NCBI GenBank assembly: GCA_934045905.1
Contig: OW203765.1
Span: forward strand, 30,723,997-30,787,996
Origin: Leuctra nigra
Taxonomy: Eukaryota > Arthropoda > Insecta > Plecoptera > Leuctridae
Length of the DNA: 64,000 nucleotides
Direction: 5' to 3'
Made by a program: the position numbers and the translations under genes
Notes under the pieces: generated by a model
The model's input: the letters and a program-made list of their open reading frames with translations, nothing else
Database searches by the model: none
What the model was told of the DNA's origin: nothing
Shown here: in pieces, positions 22,473-34,931 of the stretch
Numbering within the stretch: position 1 is the first letter of the stretch
Layout of the letters: every line of letters starts with the position of its first letter

Positions 22473-24810
22473 AACACACAGAGAAAGTGCTATAAGTGTA
22501 CCGTGGTGACGCTCGCTACGCTCGCTCAATTGAGCAGCCAAAGATCCCAGGGATCGCATAGATTACGTTAGTATGTGTACAAAATTTCAGATCGATTAGT
22601 TGTGCGGTTTGACTTAGGCAGTAAACACAAAAAAAAAAAAAAAAAAAAAAAAACACACACAGAGAAAGTGCCATAAGTGTACCGTGGTGACGCTCGCTAC
22701 GCTCGCTCAATTGAGCGAGCGAGCGAGCGTAGCGAGCGTCACCACGGTACACTTATGGCACTTTCTCTGTGTGTTTTTTTTTTTTTTTTTTTTTTTGTGT
22801 TCACTGCCCAGGTCAAACCGCACTACCAATCGATATGAAATTTTGTACACATACTAACGTAATCTATGCGATCCCTGGGATCTTTTCTGAACGAGATCCT
22901 GTGATTGGTTCAAATTTTATAAAAATTATCTTTCGATTGGTTGGTTCGATCAATTTGAAATTTAGCAAAGTCATTGCAACCAACATTGTACCCAATCATA
23001 ATAAATTTCAGCCAAATCCTCTAATTGGTTCAAATTTGAAACCATTTTTCCTGTGATTTTTGAAATTTAAACTGGAACCGATTGACCGACCAACTAAAAA
23101 CTTCCCATGGTCATTTGTACCAACATTTAAGGTATTTTTGCCAATTTTCACTCTAATCTGTCGTTATTTTCAAAAGTTTTTGTCATTTTAGGGACATTTT
23201 GCGTGTTGGCTGTCAAATTCACGGTGACTTCGAATCTTCAGTTCAAGGCAAGGTAGTTAGAGCAGAAAGTTTTAAACGATATGAAACTAATAATGACCGT
23301 TCAACAGATTGATCTGATATTGTGTACACACACTACATATCATATCATATGGGTGGTCCCAGGTATATTTTTTGAACGAGATCCTGTGATTTTTGAAAAT
23401 TAACAAGGAACCGTTCAATCATAAAGGTTTAATCGATCAACTTAAAACTTAGCAAGGATTGGCACCAATATTTGTGGAGATTTTGGAGATTTTTATACAA
23501 GTCTGTGACGAAACTAAAGAATTGTTGGCTTTTAATGACCTTCGATAGACATAATTTCGGTTCGAGGTGTTGCGTGTATCCGTGCTCGCTCATCAACGCG
23601 TCACACAGAGCGTTTTCCTAGTAATAATCTTAGTAGTAGTAGTATCCTGGAATTCAAATCCGGTAAACAGGCCACAGCCTAAACGGCTGAACCGATTGAT
23701 CTCACATTTTTACCACGTGTGCACTTTTGGCGTTTGATTTGCCCTCCCCCCCTTGACTTTTTTTGTGCCGCCATTTTGAAACCGGAAGTGACATCATATC
23801 TCGACAACAGCTGAGCTGATTGGAACGAAAATAGCGCCAAACGATTCGCACGGTCAACTATATGGATTATAAATAGCAACAGACTAAAATTTATGTTAAC
23901 GAAACCGGAAATGACGTCATGAAATTTGAAATACATCGATTGGCATTTCGGCAACAAATTTGATCCGATTATTTTGATATTTATGTAACGTATGTACTTT
24001 TGATATCTCATTTGACTTGTTATAAAACCAACCGGAAGCCGCCATTTTGAAACCGGAAGTGACATCATATATCAATAACGGCTAAATAGATTTGAACGAA
24101 ACCAGCGCTAAACAATTTAGACGGTCAACTTTATGTATTATCATCAATAATATTTGCAGTTTTCCATACCAAAACTCGAAATGACGTCACACTTTTTAAG
24201 AATCTCACAAATTTACATGTTGATGCAATAAATATACTATTTCAGACAGCTTATAATAAAATGTAATCATGTTTCAAATATACTTCAAGGGGTCAGAGAT
24301 TTCAGCCGCCATTTTTAAACCGGCAGTAACGTCATATCTCAAAAACTGGTAGACAAATCGGTATGAAACTAGCGCCAAACGATTCGGATGGCCATCTCTA
24401 TGGAATATGAACAGTACAAATAGAATTTTCCTATTTATGAGACCGGAAATGACGTCATTCAAATTTAAAAAATTATATTAATCCCCTCCTATATAATAAA
24501 TACATATTCAGAAAGCCTAAAATGATACACATCATTTATAGATATACATTCTATGTGGCAGTGCAGTAAGTTCAGCAGCCATTTTGAAAACCGAAGTGTT
24601 TCCATATCTCGGAACTGGGTTGACTGATTGGAATGAAACCTTTGCTATTCTTCGTGAAAGATCATTTAAAGCAATTATTTAGGACCATACGCTGCTATTC
24701 ATTAGTGGTAACGAAATTGTAAAGGGTGATGATTTTTTAAAAGAATTTAGTAATTGTTCATTTCATATGTGTCACAAGTTGTTAGAATAAACTAAAAAAA
24801 GGAGTGATAT

Positions 24811-25209
24811 CCCCATAAAAAACACTTCGTGTAAAAATACCAACCAAGTCTCTTCAACTAAAAAAAAAATATGAAATCTAAAAATTCTGCACTGAAAAGT
24901 AATGATATCAAAAAATTTGCCAAGTCAAAACTTTATTTGAAAATCAAAAAATACTTGGCGCATCGTTTTTTTAGGGCATTATAGGTATACTATGTGTATG
25001 TATATTTCATGTATAATTTATAATTGGCTTATACTTCCAAGCTATTTATGTACACGATGCGCCAAGTATTTTTTGATTTTCAAATAAAGTTTTGACTTGG
25101 CAAATTTTTTGATATCATTACTTTTCAGTGCAGAATTTTTAGATTTCATATTTTTTTTTTAGTTGAAGAGACTTGGCTGGTATTTTTACACAAAGTGTTT
25201 TTTATGGGG
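24811..25209. repeat. 3' long palindrome of repeat copy 1
   Basis: Arms of about 165 bp (CCCCATAAAAAACACTTCGTG outward; ATACTTGGCGCATCG inward) flank a loop of about 70 bp. Each arm contains GCCAAGTC-type motifs three times. The two arms differ at only about two positions and share variants not present in copies 2-4. Confidence 0.8.
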
Positions 25210-25529
25210 ATAATATATACATTATTTTTGTCAACAGTTTGGATTATCCTATTAAAATCATATTTAGGGCAATAAATTATCAGCGTTTTTGATAAAGTTT
25301 TGATACATTTTTAATAGTTTATTGTCCTGATCCTACAGAAGATTTTAATGGGAAAATCGAAGCTGTTGACAAAAATAGTTTACATCAAATAAAAAACATT
25401 ACGAAATAAGCGATAGCCATCAAAATGCATGAAAATTAATATTTGTCATTGTTTTATGTACTATTTTTAAGCCCTAAAATCGTTTTTCTGCTCATCATCC
25501 TAAATAAAATTAAACGAGGAGTCATCAAG

Positions 25530-25743
25530 GTACACTCAACAAAACATAAAACGGTATTTGAGCGAAACGGATTGGCTGCTGGTCATGTTCATTGACAATC
25601 AATCCTTGTTACTATCAATGAAATCAGAGCTCACCTACTAGAGGTAGATGACGAGTAAGCATAGACTTCATCGCATCAAAACATTAAATCTTTTTCAGTC
25701 AATCCATTTCTTTCGAATCCGTTTTATCTTTTGTTAGGTGTAC
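25530..25743. mobile_element. MITE, about 214 bp
   Basis: Ends GTACACTCAACAAAACATAA and its inverse '...ttttgttaggtgtac'. Interior blocks 'gcgaaacggattggctgct' and 'caatcaatccttgtta' recur at 57371-57511, at about 3550-3670 and weakly at about 42080. Non-coding. Confidence 0.75.
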
Positions 25744-26700
25744 TTCGATATTTCTAAGCAATCTCCTGTAAAACTGGTTATTTTGTTAGATAGAAATAAA
25801 TCTTTTGCGAACACACTTTGTTTGAACATAGGTACAGTCTACGGAGATTCGAGCCATAAGATCTGAATTAAGGCCCAGATAGGTAGAATGGAGGACACGG
25901 TTGTTCAAGATTTTTTTTAAACATATTTGTGGAAATAACCTCTAACTTATGCCAATATATTAAAATTTCATTAATAGGTTTTTCTAATAGAGCTGAATTG
26001 GCATACATTCTACGAGATCTTTGATTCACTGACTAATAGTTTCCGAGTTGTAGTACCGTACCACTCTATCTTATTTCTCGGGTCATGTTGGTAGCTCCCT
26101 ACACCATGCACTCACCTTGCAATTATTCATCGGTCTCGTTTGCCATGTTGCAATATCGTAATAGCGGTGTTGTCAGATGAGGCGCCGTCAAACGTTAGTG
26201 GAGATCACATCATCGCTCATTAGAATAGAAATTAAGAAGTTCAAAGTGAAGTGGAAGAGGGACAGTGGTCAGAGGTGTAGTGACGACGCCTTTGACCCCC
26301 TCCCCCATTGTACGCCCTCAGCCTTTTGGGGACGCCACGTTGTTCTAGAGGGAATTTAATGTCGATATCATGGCTTCGTTTAAAATTAAGCTGCTAAAAT
26401 TAACCAACGGTTTAACATTTTGGAAGAATGTGTAACAAGGGAAACGATATTGTGTAGCCATTGTACTGTACACAAATTAAATAGTTTTAAAAATATTTTC
26501 AATACATTTAAAGAATTTAAATACACGTAGGTGGAGAAATTACTCAAATTTTCCTGGTTGGTAACTGAATTTACATAAAAATACTATACCAATTTATGTC
26601 ATGAACACCAATTGCTCGCTAGATATTTTCGAATTTCTCAGACAGTAAAGTTATTTTACTTACTGAATCTTTGTATATTTTAACACGTCACATAGTTATG
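25744..26700. other. Gene-free stretch
   Basis: The 60-codon frame at 26177-26359 is in GC-richer sequence but shows no family similarity, so no exon is called. Confidence 0.4.
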
Positions 26701-26897
26701 ACTGGGGTTTTTTCGTGGTTTTCCCTCAGTCGACAGGCAAATGCTGGAAAGGTACCCTACTAATGAGCCACGGCCGCCTCCTTTCCACCTTCCATCCTTA
26801 CCTACTCTTCACCATCATCTCCCAATCATCATCATAATCATTCATCCGTCGCCATTAGCCTCGCTGCAGAACAGTGCGACGTTAAGCCCCAGACAAA
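26701..26897 (+). mobile_element. 5'-truncated SINE
   Basis: It starts inside the SINE body at ACTGGGGTTTTTTCGTGG and ends CGTTAAGCCCCAGAC plus A-tail. The duplication AGTTATG lies on both sides (ending at about 26700, and at 26901-26907). The tRNA-like head is missing, as expected from incomplete target-primed reverse transcription. Confidence 0.85.
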
Positions 26898-29689
26898 AAA
26901 AAAGTTATGTATAAAACCTGCCTTGATTTAACCTATGAAGCGACCTCAATAATTGCATTTGTGATCAAAAAGGATGTCCGAATAGTTGGCTGTATATATA
27001 TTTTTTTATTTAAAACTCTGCCAACAACAATTGTTGGTTGCCAACAAAGACACAGAATAATACACAACATAAATGAAAAGATAACTAAATTAACAAAATC
27101 ATGAGAAGTGACTAAAATTAGGTAATACACATTTGAACTATGAAATTAATGATATAAATGGTTTTTCAAAATAATAACTGATCTCCTAATTACATCTATA
27201 ACTATACTATTTTACAAAGTCTTATGCAACTTGTGCTTCACTACAAATGCTTTCAAAAATCCAGGAATTGTTATGAATGACATGAATGACAGTTTTTAGT
27301 GAATTACAGTTTAAGCACGTTTAAGCACGTTTTCATGAATGACAGTTTAAAAGCATTATGAATGATAACACTTCATTGATACAATGTTTCCATTCAGTTC
27401 ATACTTAGTCTATTAGTCGCTTTTGGTTTATGAGGTTTAGATTGATCCGGTATTCAGGGTTGTTGTGAAAAGTACCTAACTTTTGGATTGCATTCTAAAG
27501 TATTGAAATTCACTACAAGATGTCAAAATACTGTCTTCTAGTATTAGTAGATAATTAATGAAACTGATTGGTTATTCATGTGTGAGCCTTAGAAAAATTT
27601 TGAAAAGTCCTTTGAAAGCTCAGCTTTAGCTTTCATCAGATCCGACTGATTGCCAATTATTAGCAGCCATTTATAAAAAGTTAAGTCCATTTTGATGCCA
27701 TGAAATATTTAAATCCGCTTACTTCTAGATTAATGTTATATAGAGTGATTTTTTTATGTTATGGGCAACTATCTCATGAGTATTTTGGAAGCCTCTTTCC
27801 AAGTTTAACCCGACATAATCATGCGGAGTTTTACACATTTATTTTTCATTAAAAAGCTTTGATATTTGTGTCAGAGCTGAACAAAAGAATAGGCTAAAAT
27901 GTTCAATGTAGCTCGATCATCACGCTAATTGGCTGTCAAATTATATAATCAAAACGCTCAGTGAATGACTCGATAAGCGAGCATTCGAAATTTATATGAA
28001 TAATTTACTGTTTCATAAAACCACATTTGTTTCAGATTATCCATCAGTAAAGAAGTGTGAAACAAAGAGACAAATCTTGCTAGAAATAAGTAGGTAAACG
28101 TAAATTATAGTAATTAATCTTTTGCGTAAACAATAGTCCGTTTCGTTGACATAAAACACAAATTACACACAAATACATAGATTCAAGTCATAGTTTAGAA
28201 TAGAGACGTATTATCGCTTATTATTACCAAACAAAACACACATTTTGAATTTAAATTGATCAGAAATACAAAACATTGTTTTAGCCAAACTACTGCATCT
28301 CAAATAGTTAAGCGGGTATTTTCTATCATTCTCGAATTCTACAACTCACAAAATCCTTTTCACTTACAACTTTTTATTGAAGTGTTTTCACGTTTATCTC
28401 TTGTTTATATTGATACCAGCTTTACATACTTCCAGAATAACTGTTTTGTTCATAAATATGAGGTGATGGAGTTTAAATTTCAAAAGTAAATCCCTTTTTA
28501 ACTTCCTCAAATTCAATAAAATCAGATGTTCTCTCAAATTTTGAGTACCTAATCCCTCGGAATGAAATGTTGAAAGAATGGAAGTAGTTTGTGGCTTCGT
28601 TTACCGGCATATGATCGGAAATGTGGCTCGTTTATGACGTCATAAAATGGAGCTTTATTTCTTCATAACTATTTTACAACCTATTTTATGAGATTATTAC
28701 ATCGGATTTTCCAGATAAATTCATCTTGGGAGTCTTTATTAGAATTGTTTCCGTGACTCTGATTAAAAGTGTAAGATTCCGGATGTATCGTTTTGTAACT
28801 TTTCTCTGATATTTTTTTGGAGAGAGAAAACTATTTGCCAGCAAACGCAACTATTTGATTTATCTTGCCAACATTGTGCCAGTTTTTAATCGTTTTACGA
28901 TAACATATTGTTTTAGAATGATGACAGCATGTTTGTTTAGATACAAATATGCTAATTTCATCTAGATTCTAGAAACCGTTGGACTTTCCACAGAAGAAAA
29001 CACACAATAAAAGTAGTGATACGTGCAAAAGTTAATAATAGATACACTATTTGCTCTTTTCATCCTTGCCAAGGATATAAATAGAATGTATCTTTGTATT
29101 TCCACTCGCATTTCATTCCCAGTATGAATTCCGGAAATTCAATTCTTCACAAATATTCTTGAAATGTAGCTTACAAAACCTCCGGAAATATTCATGGATA
29201 TTTCAACGCCGATTTTCCGGGCTGACGATTACAAGATCCTCAGATGCACGAGGAACGTAAAGCAGGAATTATAAACGTACAGAACATCTAAACATTCTAA
29301 CCAACTTCGTACATTTGTATCACGTGCTCCAATTCCTCCACTTACGTAACCAACACCTTTGTTCAGCTGTTTCACTTGCAGAAATATTTTAAAATATATT
29401 ATTCCAATCTTGTAGGTACATATTCCTTGTTGGCCAACATTGCAATTTATATGTATTGCACCTTCTTGAGTGTCTTCCATAGATTTTGTGCTGAATTTCG
29501 TAATCTAACTGTTTTAAATCAGTAGCAATGGTTATTGACATAGCAAGCAAGAGTCATAATCAGAAAATCTGGTCCTGTGTACCGAGACTTCTTTCATATT
29601 CCAGAAATACATTGAATAATTTATACGTTTTAATGACACTGTGCCAATTGGTTCAGACATACTCTCCGGTTTTCATTCCCGATCGGTCA

Positions 29690-29745
29690 TTCTTCCTGAC
29701 TGAGGATATGTCGTGTTCTCCTCAGTCGAGAGGCAAATGACGGGA
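29690..29745 (+). repeat. SINE fragment
   Basis: 'ttcctgactgaggat', 'ctcctcagtcgagaggcaaatg' and 'gggaaggttcc' match the middle of the SINE consensus with changes. Both ends are lost. Confidence 0.5.
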
Positions 29746-30540
29746 AGGTTCCTACGCAAACGCCTATCTCAGTTGCACTACATTTCAAGGTAACGTAGAT
29801 ATCAATAAAACAATAGTTCAGGAATTGTTTACAAAACTTTCCTCGGGGTTCAACTAAATGAACGCAGTTTCTTTGTAACTTACGTTTTATTTCTCACGTT
29901 GGTTTCTAACCAGGTTGAAGGAACCAATAATCTATCAATCAGATTGAACACGAGGTACAAGACGACACTTAATGGTCTGAAAAACTTTCACACATCAATA
30001 AAACAGCTGACATTTCTTCTACTCGTCCAGATTACTCTCACCACTCGTCTTGAGTAAAATAGTGAGTTTTCAAGATGAGACGACAAAGTTTTTCAGCCGA
30101 AATCGAATTGTGAAATGTTTAAAAGCAGAGTGAAAAGTGGAATGTCCCTGAACGGGTTCGTGTTTGTTGTAGGGAAGATGAAAAATACGATGTACAAGGA
30201 AGACCTAATGTTTTGGTTTAAGACGTCAGAGTTATTATGATACATAATGTTAAAATGTTGATCTACATATGATTAATTATATTTTACGTTTTATTTTACA
30301 CCTTAAGTTTATTTTGAAACCTCTCTGAACTTTTAAGGGATGGAGCAAATAGGAAAAAGCTCTGTGCAAAGCATTCAAAAGCGTGTATTCGTATCGCATG
30401 TTTAAGTTGCTGCTCCATACCTTGGAACAGTTGTGAAGACAACATAAACAAATGCATCTTCTAGTAGGTAGAGCTTATAATTAAACAAATCTGAAAAATA
30501 TTTCAGCACAAGATTAAAATGTCAATAACGCTATATTAGA

Positions 30541-30745
30541 GGAAAAAACTCATAAGACGATGGTCCCAAAGATCATGCAAAATTTGAGTTGATCGGACAA
30601 ACGGTATTTTGTCCGTATTCAACCAATCAGGGGATTTTGATCAAAAAATATATCGGAAACCGCTGATTAGTTTATTTGCAAAATTTCAGATCGATTAGTT
30701 GAAAAGTGTGACCTGATCATTGCCTTAAAAAACACAAAAAAAAAC
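30541..30745. repeat. Relic related to the 21.3-kb foldback arms
   Basis: 'caaaatttcagatcgattag' followed by 'gtgtgacctgatca...' and an A-rich AACACAAAAA run matches the arm unit near 22376-22440. Similar 'aaccaatcaggggat' and 'gatcaaaaaatat' phrases lie just upstream. A diverged, partial copy. Confidence 0.5.
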
Positions 30746-31402
30746 AGATTAGCGTCACAATCTTTAACTTTCACTACATAATCTATCTTCAACTAGACGG
30801 CCACAATCTTAGATTTGACGGCTTCGAGTTTGATCCTTCCTCTTAATAAATCGGAGTACTTCGGAGATGTTCGGGAGCCGATCAATCACGTCAATTAATC
30901 GACTGTTCGATTGACGTGGACAAATTGATTGCATGTGATACAAAAAACTGAGCCGATCTTCAGCCGAGGATTAATGTAATCTTGCGGGGGAATTAGACGA
31001 GTTTCAAGAAAGAAAATTCGAGAAGAATGAAACTTTTTTTAGGGGGTGAGGTTAGCTTCAAAGTGTTCAAGGTTCCTTGAGGGCGTTGTATGATCATTGT
31101 ATAACCCAAAATGTAATGTACACTAAGAGCTTTTATTTCAGTATCTTAGAGGCAGATGTCCTATTCTAGATTTTGTTTTACACACTTTTGGAATCATATA
31201 ATCAAACGATATGAATTGCAATTTGACTGAAGTCAACAAACATTGAAGTATTCTCATACAAAATGACTGGTGGCACAATTACAGATATGATTGGACAATG
31301 CTAGAATATGGCAGTTTCCTTAAATAATATTTGAGATGTGTAAATATCAACACAAATAATAACGTGTGAAATATGGTTTTTACTGATTCCCTCAGTTAGG
31401 TG

Positions 31403-31585
31403 AATGTTAATAAATACCAACTGCAATATAAAAAGATTTTCCTCTAGTGGGACTCGACCCACGACCTCAGATCTCAGATGCTCAGATGCTGAGCATCTGA
31501 CTGGATGTCGGAAGGTCGTGGGTTCGAGTCCCACTCGAGGAAAATCTTTTCATATTGCAGTTGATATTTATCAAATAATAACGTC
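31403..31585. repeat. Mirrored tRNA-half inverted repeat
   Basis: Arms of about 70 bp: the right arm reads AGGTCGTGGGTTCGAGTCCC then ACTCGAGGAAAATC, which is tRNA 3'-half-like with a perfect B box (GGTTCGAGTCC). The left arm is its inverse ('gattttcctctagtgggact', 'cgacccacgacct'). The core holds 'gatgctgagcatc'. Flanks 'aactgcaatat/atattgcagtt' also pair. Not an intact tRNA: there is no proper A box or acceptor pairing. Confidence 0.7.
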
Positions 31586-32285
31586 AAATACACTTTTCAC
31601 AAGAAAAATTAACCTTTTCATTCATAAAAAATCTAATTGAAATTTTGTTTGACATTTTGGCGGTAAAATCCATGTTTTCCCGTGGATGCCATTTCTAAGT
31701 CCACAACAATGTGTTACCATGGTAAATACTTTGTTGCCATGGCAATGCTGAAAACAAGGTTAAATAATTTTAAAATTTGCAGATTTCCATCAATCATTCT
31801 GTATCAAATAACTTGAAAACTATTCATCTTCCAATAATAATATTTCGTTTGTCAACATCCTAGAAAAGTATACTTTCAATATTTCACGTTTTAAATCCAT
31901 TCTACAACTAGAGAGAGTTCAAAATTAGGATTTTTGATCCGCTTTCTCTTATGACTGCTATGCCGTCACATTCCTGCTCCACCGCAGCCTCAGCTATCCA
32001 TCATTGATACGCCATCGCGAGCGACGGTTGTTATACACTCACGGAAAACAAAGCATTTTCCGACCATCTAATTACATTCTGTGACGTCACATCCATGGAA
32101 ACCTCAGCCTTTGTTTGAAAGAACGACATGACGTCGAGTTTCATGCAGAAATAATTAGACTCACCGAACAATTCCTTTTGATTCAAAATATCAAACATTC
32201 AACAGAGCACTGTCTTTGTTATTGTGATTTATATGTTTTTAATCATTGCACTTAGATAATTATGTTAGTTTTAATGCGAATTCTA
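31586..32285. other. Gene-free stretch
   Basis: No supported exon. The GC-richer part at about 31960-32100 encodes nothing recognisable. Confidence 0.35.
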
Positions 32286-32423
32286 TCTAGTGGAGCGGTC
32301 GCTCCACCCAGCCAAGTCGTACCGTACACTCACACGCACTCAACATACCGTAAATCTAGTGGAGCGGTCGCTCCACCCAGCCAAGTCGTGCCGTACACTC
32401 ACACTCACTCAACATACCGTAAA
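32286..32423 (+). repeat. Duplicated 5' block of AGCCAAGTC family (69-bp unit x2)
   Basis: TCTAGTGGAGCGGTCGCTCC...CAACATACCGTAAA occurs twice in tandem (32286 and 32355, period 69), each with the near-palindrome GTGGAGCGGTCGCTCCAC and CCAGCCAAGTCGT. Confidence 0.85.
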
Positions 32424-33676
32424 TGCCTAATAAACTGAGTAGCAGACCAACCACTTTTAATGTAAGCAACAACATGGCATTTTCGGCCTACTGGATCATA
32501 AAATTGGAAAATCTCACATTGTTGTGAAATATCTTAATTTCGAGCTATGGCCCACCCCACTCCATATACTAAATTTGGGAACAATAGGTTATGCCATTTG
32601 CGTGCTAGAGGGCCGTGAAAACAGTGAAATTACACCCCTTTTAAAACCTATCTGATGATGATATCAGGAAACACCGCTATCACCGCCACAGCCTAAACGG
32701 CTTAGCAGATCGATCTGAAATTTTTACCACATGTGCACTTTTGGCGTCTGAGGTGCCTTTTTATAAAACCATCCGGTAGTCGCCATTTTGAAACCGGAAG
32801 TGACGTCATATCTCGAAAACGGCTAAACCGATCGGAATGAAACTAGCGCCAAATGATTCAGACGGTCGTCTATATGGAATATCAATAGTTTTAGTAGAGA
32901 TGTTCTATTACCAAAACCGGAAATGACGTCATGAAAATGAAGAACTAGATTTTAATGACCTCTTACTACAATAACCACATATTCAGAAGGCTTATAATGA
33001 TACATAACATTTATAGAAATAAATTCTAGGTGGCAGTTATTTCAGTCGCCATTTTGAAAATCGGAAGTGATACCATATCTCGAAAACGGCTGGACTGATT
33101 GGAACGAAGCTTTCGCAATTCTTCATGGAATATCACTTTAAGCTTAGGTATATTGAGCACCAAACACAATTTTTCGTATTAACTAATTCGGAAATGGCGT
33201 ATTTTTTAAAAGTATTTAGTCATTGTTGCTCCGATGTGTGTTACAAGTTGTGTAAATAAACTTAAAAAATAAGTGATATCCCCATAAAAAAACACTCCGT
33301 GTAAAAATACCAGCCAAGTCTCTTCAAGTATAAAAAAATAGAAGAAATCTAAAAATTCAGCACTGAAAAGTAGTGATATCAAAAAATGAGCCAAGTCAAA
33401 ACTTAATTTTAAAAACCAAAATATACTTGGCGCATCGTTTTTAAGGGCATTATAGGTATATTATATGTATTGAGGTACATTTGATTTTTGGCATATGCTT
33501 CTATACTATTTATATACACGATGCGCCAAGTATATTTTGGTTTTTAAAATTAAGTTTTGACTTGGCTCATTTTTTGATATCACTACTTTTCAGTGCTGAA
33601 TTTTTAGATTTATTCTATTTTTTTTATAGTTGAAGAGACTTGGCTGGTATTTTTAACGCAGTGTTTTTTTATGGGG
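32424..33676 (+). mobile_element. AGCCAAGTC-family repeat, copy 2
   Basis: This 1253-bp unit begins TGCCTAATAAACTGAG, contains the body shared with copies 1 and 4 ('gaccaaccacttttaatg', 'ggccgtgaaaacagtg'), CCGGAAGTGACGTCAT and CCGGAAATGACGTCAT monomers, and ends in a palindrome (33280-33676). It is followed with no gap by copy 3. No coding capacity. Confidence 0.75.
33280..33676. repeat. 3' long palindrome of copy 2
   Basis: Arms of about 165 bp with a short loop around 33440-33520. Both arms carry copy-specific variants such as 'aaattcagcactg' and 'cttaattttaaaaacc', which differ from the other copies. Confidence 0.8.
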
Positions 33677-34931
33677 TGCCTAATAACTGAGGAGCAGACC
33701 AACCACTTTTACTGTAAGCAACAACATGGCACTTTCGGTCTACTGGATCATAAAATTGGAAAATCTCACATTGTTGTGAAATATCTTTATTTCGAGCTAT
33801 GGCCTACCCCACTCCATATACTAAATTTGGGAACAATAGGTTATGCCATTTGCGTGCTAGAGGGCCGTGAAAACAGTGAAATTACACCCCTTTTAAAACC
33901 TATCTGATGATGATGATATCAGGAAACACCGCTATCACCGCCACAGCCTAAACGGCTTAGCCGATCGATCTGAAATTTTTACCACATGTGCACTTTTGGC
34001 GTCTGAGGTGCCGTTTTATAAATCAAACCGGTAGTCGCCATTTTGAAACCGGAAGTGACGTCATATCTCAAAAACGGCTTAACCGATCGGAACGAAATTT
34101 GCGCCAATCGATTCAGACGGTCCTCTTTATGAAATAACAATAGTTAAATTAAAGTTTTCTAATTACTGAAACCGGAAATGACGTCATAGTTTAGCGAAAT
34201 CTGCTTAAATTCACTTCATTTTAAATAAAAACCAACTATATATTCAGAAGGCTTATAATGAAATATTAGTATTTATATACATATTAATACCTACAATGTG
34301 TAAGAGCTTTCAGCCGCCATTTTGAAAACCGGAAGTGATGCCATATCTCGAAAACGGCTGGACCTATTGGAACGATGCTTTCGCAATTCTTCATGGCATA
34401 TCACTTTAAGCTTAAATTTAGCTCCAAACAATATTTTTTTAGTAACTAATTCGGAAATGGCGTATTTTTTTAAAGGAATTAGCCATTGTTGCCCTAATAA
34501 GTTTTACAAGTTGTGTAAATAAACTAAAAAAATAAGTGATATCCCCATAAAAACACTCCCTGTAAAAAAACAGCCAAGTCTCTTCAACTAAAAAAAAAAT
34601 TATGAAATCTAAAAATTCTGCACTGAAACGTAGTGATATCAAAAAATGAGCAAAGTCAAGACTTTATTTGAAAATTAAAAAATACTTGGCGCATCGTTTT
34701 TTTAGGGCATTGTAGGTATAGGTACTATAAGTATATGTATTTATATCTAGCCTATCCTTCTAAGCTATTTATATACACGATGCGCCAAGTATTTTTTAAT
34801 TTTCAAATAAAGTTTTGACTTAGCTCATTTTTTGATATCACTACGTTTCAGTGCAGAATTTTTAGATTTCATAATTTTTTTTTTTAGTTGAAGAGACTTG
34901 GCTGTTTTTTTACACGGAGTGTTTTTTATGG
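33677..34931 (+). mobile_element. AGCCAAGTC-family repeat, copy 3 (tandem with copy 2)
   Basis: It restarts TGCCTAATAACTGAGGAGCA directly after the palindrome of copy 2 and runs 1255 bp to its own palindrome (34543-34931). It lacks the GTGGAGCGGTCGCTCCAC block, so it is the second unit of a head-to-tail dimer rather than an independent insertion. Confidence 0.75.
34543..34931. repeat. 3' long palindrome of copy 3
   Basis: The arms share private variants ('actgaaacgtagtg', 'gaaaattaaaaaatacttgg') with each other but not with copies 1, 2 or 4. The loop lies around 34700-34780. Confidence 0.8.

Larger units (their letters stand above)
21280..23621. mobile_element. Large foldback element with about 1-kb inverted arms
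   Basis: The outer ends are inverted copies (CTAGAAAAACGCTCTGTGTAA left; CACACAGAGCGTTTTCCTAG right). The arms stay complementary for about 900-1000 bp, e.g. 'aaaagccaacaattctttag' near 21370 against its inverse near 23513. The arms meet at about 22700 in a palindromic centre of 'gctcgct/agcgagc' repeats. The left arm is longer because it carries a MITE (21541-21858) and a tandem duplication of the centre-proximal unit (about 22339-22500 and 22542-22700). Compared with the empty site in copy 4 near 36645, insertion duplicated 4-6 bp of an 'ataataata' sequence. Confidence 0.8.
20998..25209 (+). mobile_element. AGCCAAGTC-family repeat, copy 1 (interrupted)
   Basis: The 5' block TCTAGTGGAGCGGTCGCTCC contains the near-palindrome GTGGAGCGGTCGCTCCAC and is followed by CCAGCCAAGTCGTAC. 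The body carries 'ggcctactggatc', 'ttcgagctatggcccacc' and 'gctagagggccgtgaaaaca'. Next come monomers with CCGGAAGTGACATCAT-like motifs (23,780-24,600), and then the 3' palindrome at 24811-25209. A 2.3-kb foldback element is inserted at 21280-23621; copy 4 lacks it. No protein is encoded. I cannot assign a class. The 5' hairpin, central tandem repeats and 3' hairpin are reminiscent of non-autonomous Helitron/Helentron relatives, but that is speculation. Confidence 0.7.
26898..31400. other. Long gene-free AT-rich stretch
   Basis: No exon or RNA gene could be supported. It contains a small SINE fragment at about 29690-29745 and a degenerate stretch at 30541-30745 (listed separately). Short frames such as 28256-28489 have no recognisable content. 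Confidence 0.4.

Noticed and set aside
31301..31640. Overlapping frames on both strands containing 'GLEPTTF' and 'VVGSSPTRG'
   Set aside because: These are translations of the tRNA-like inverted repeat, a common false protein.
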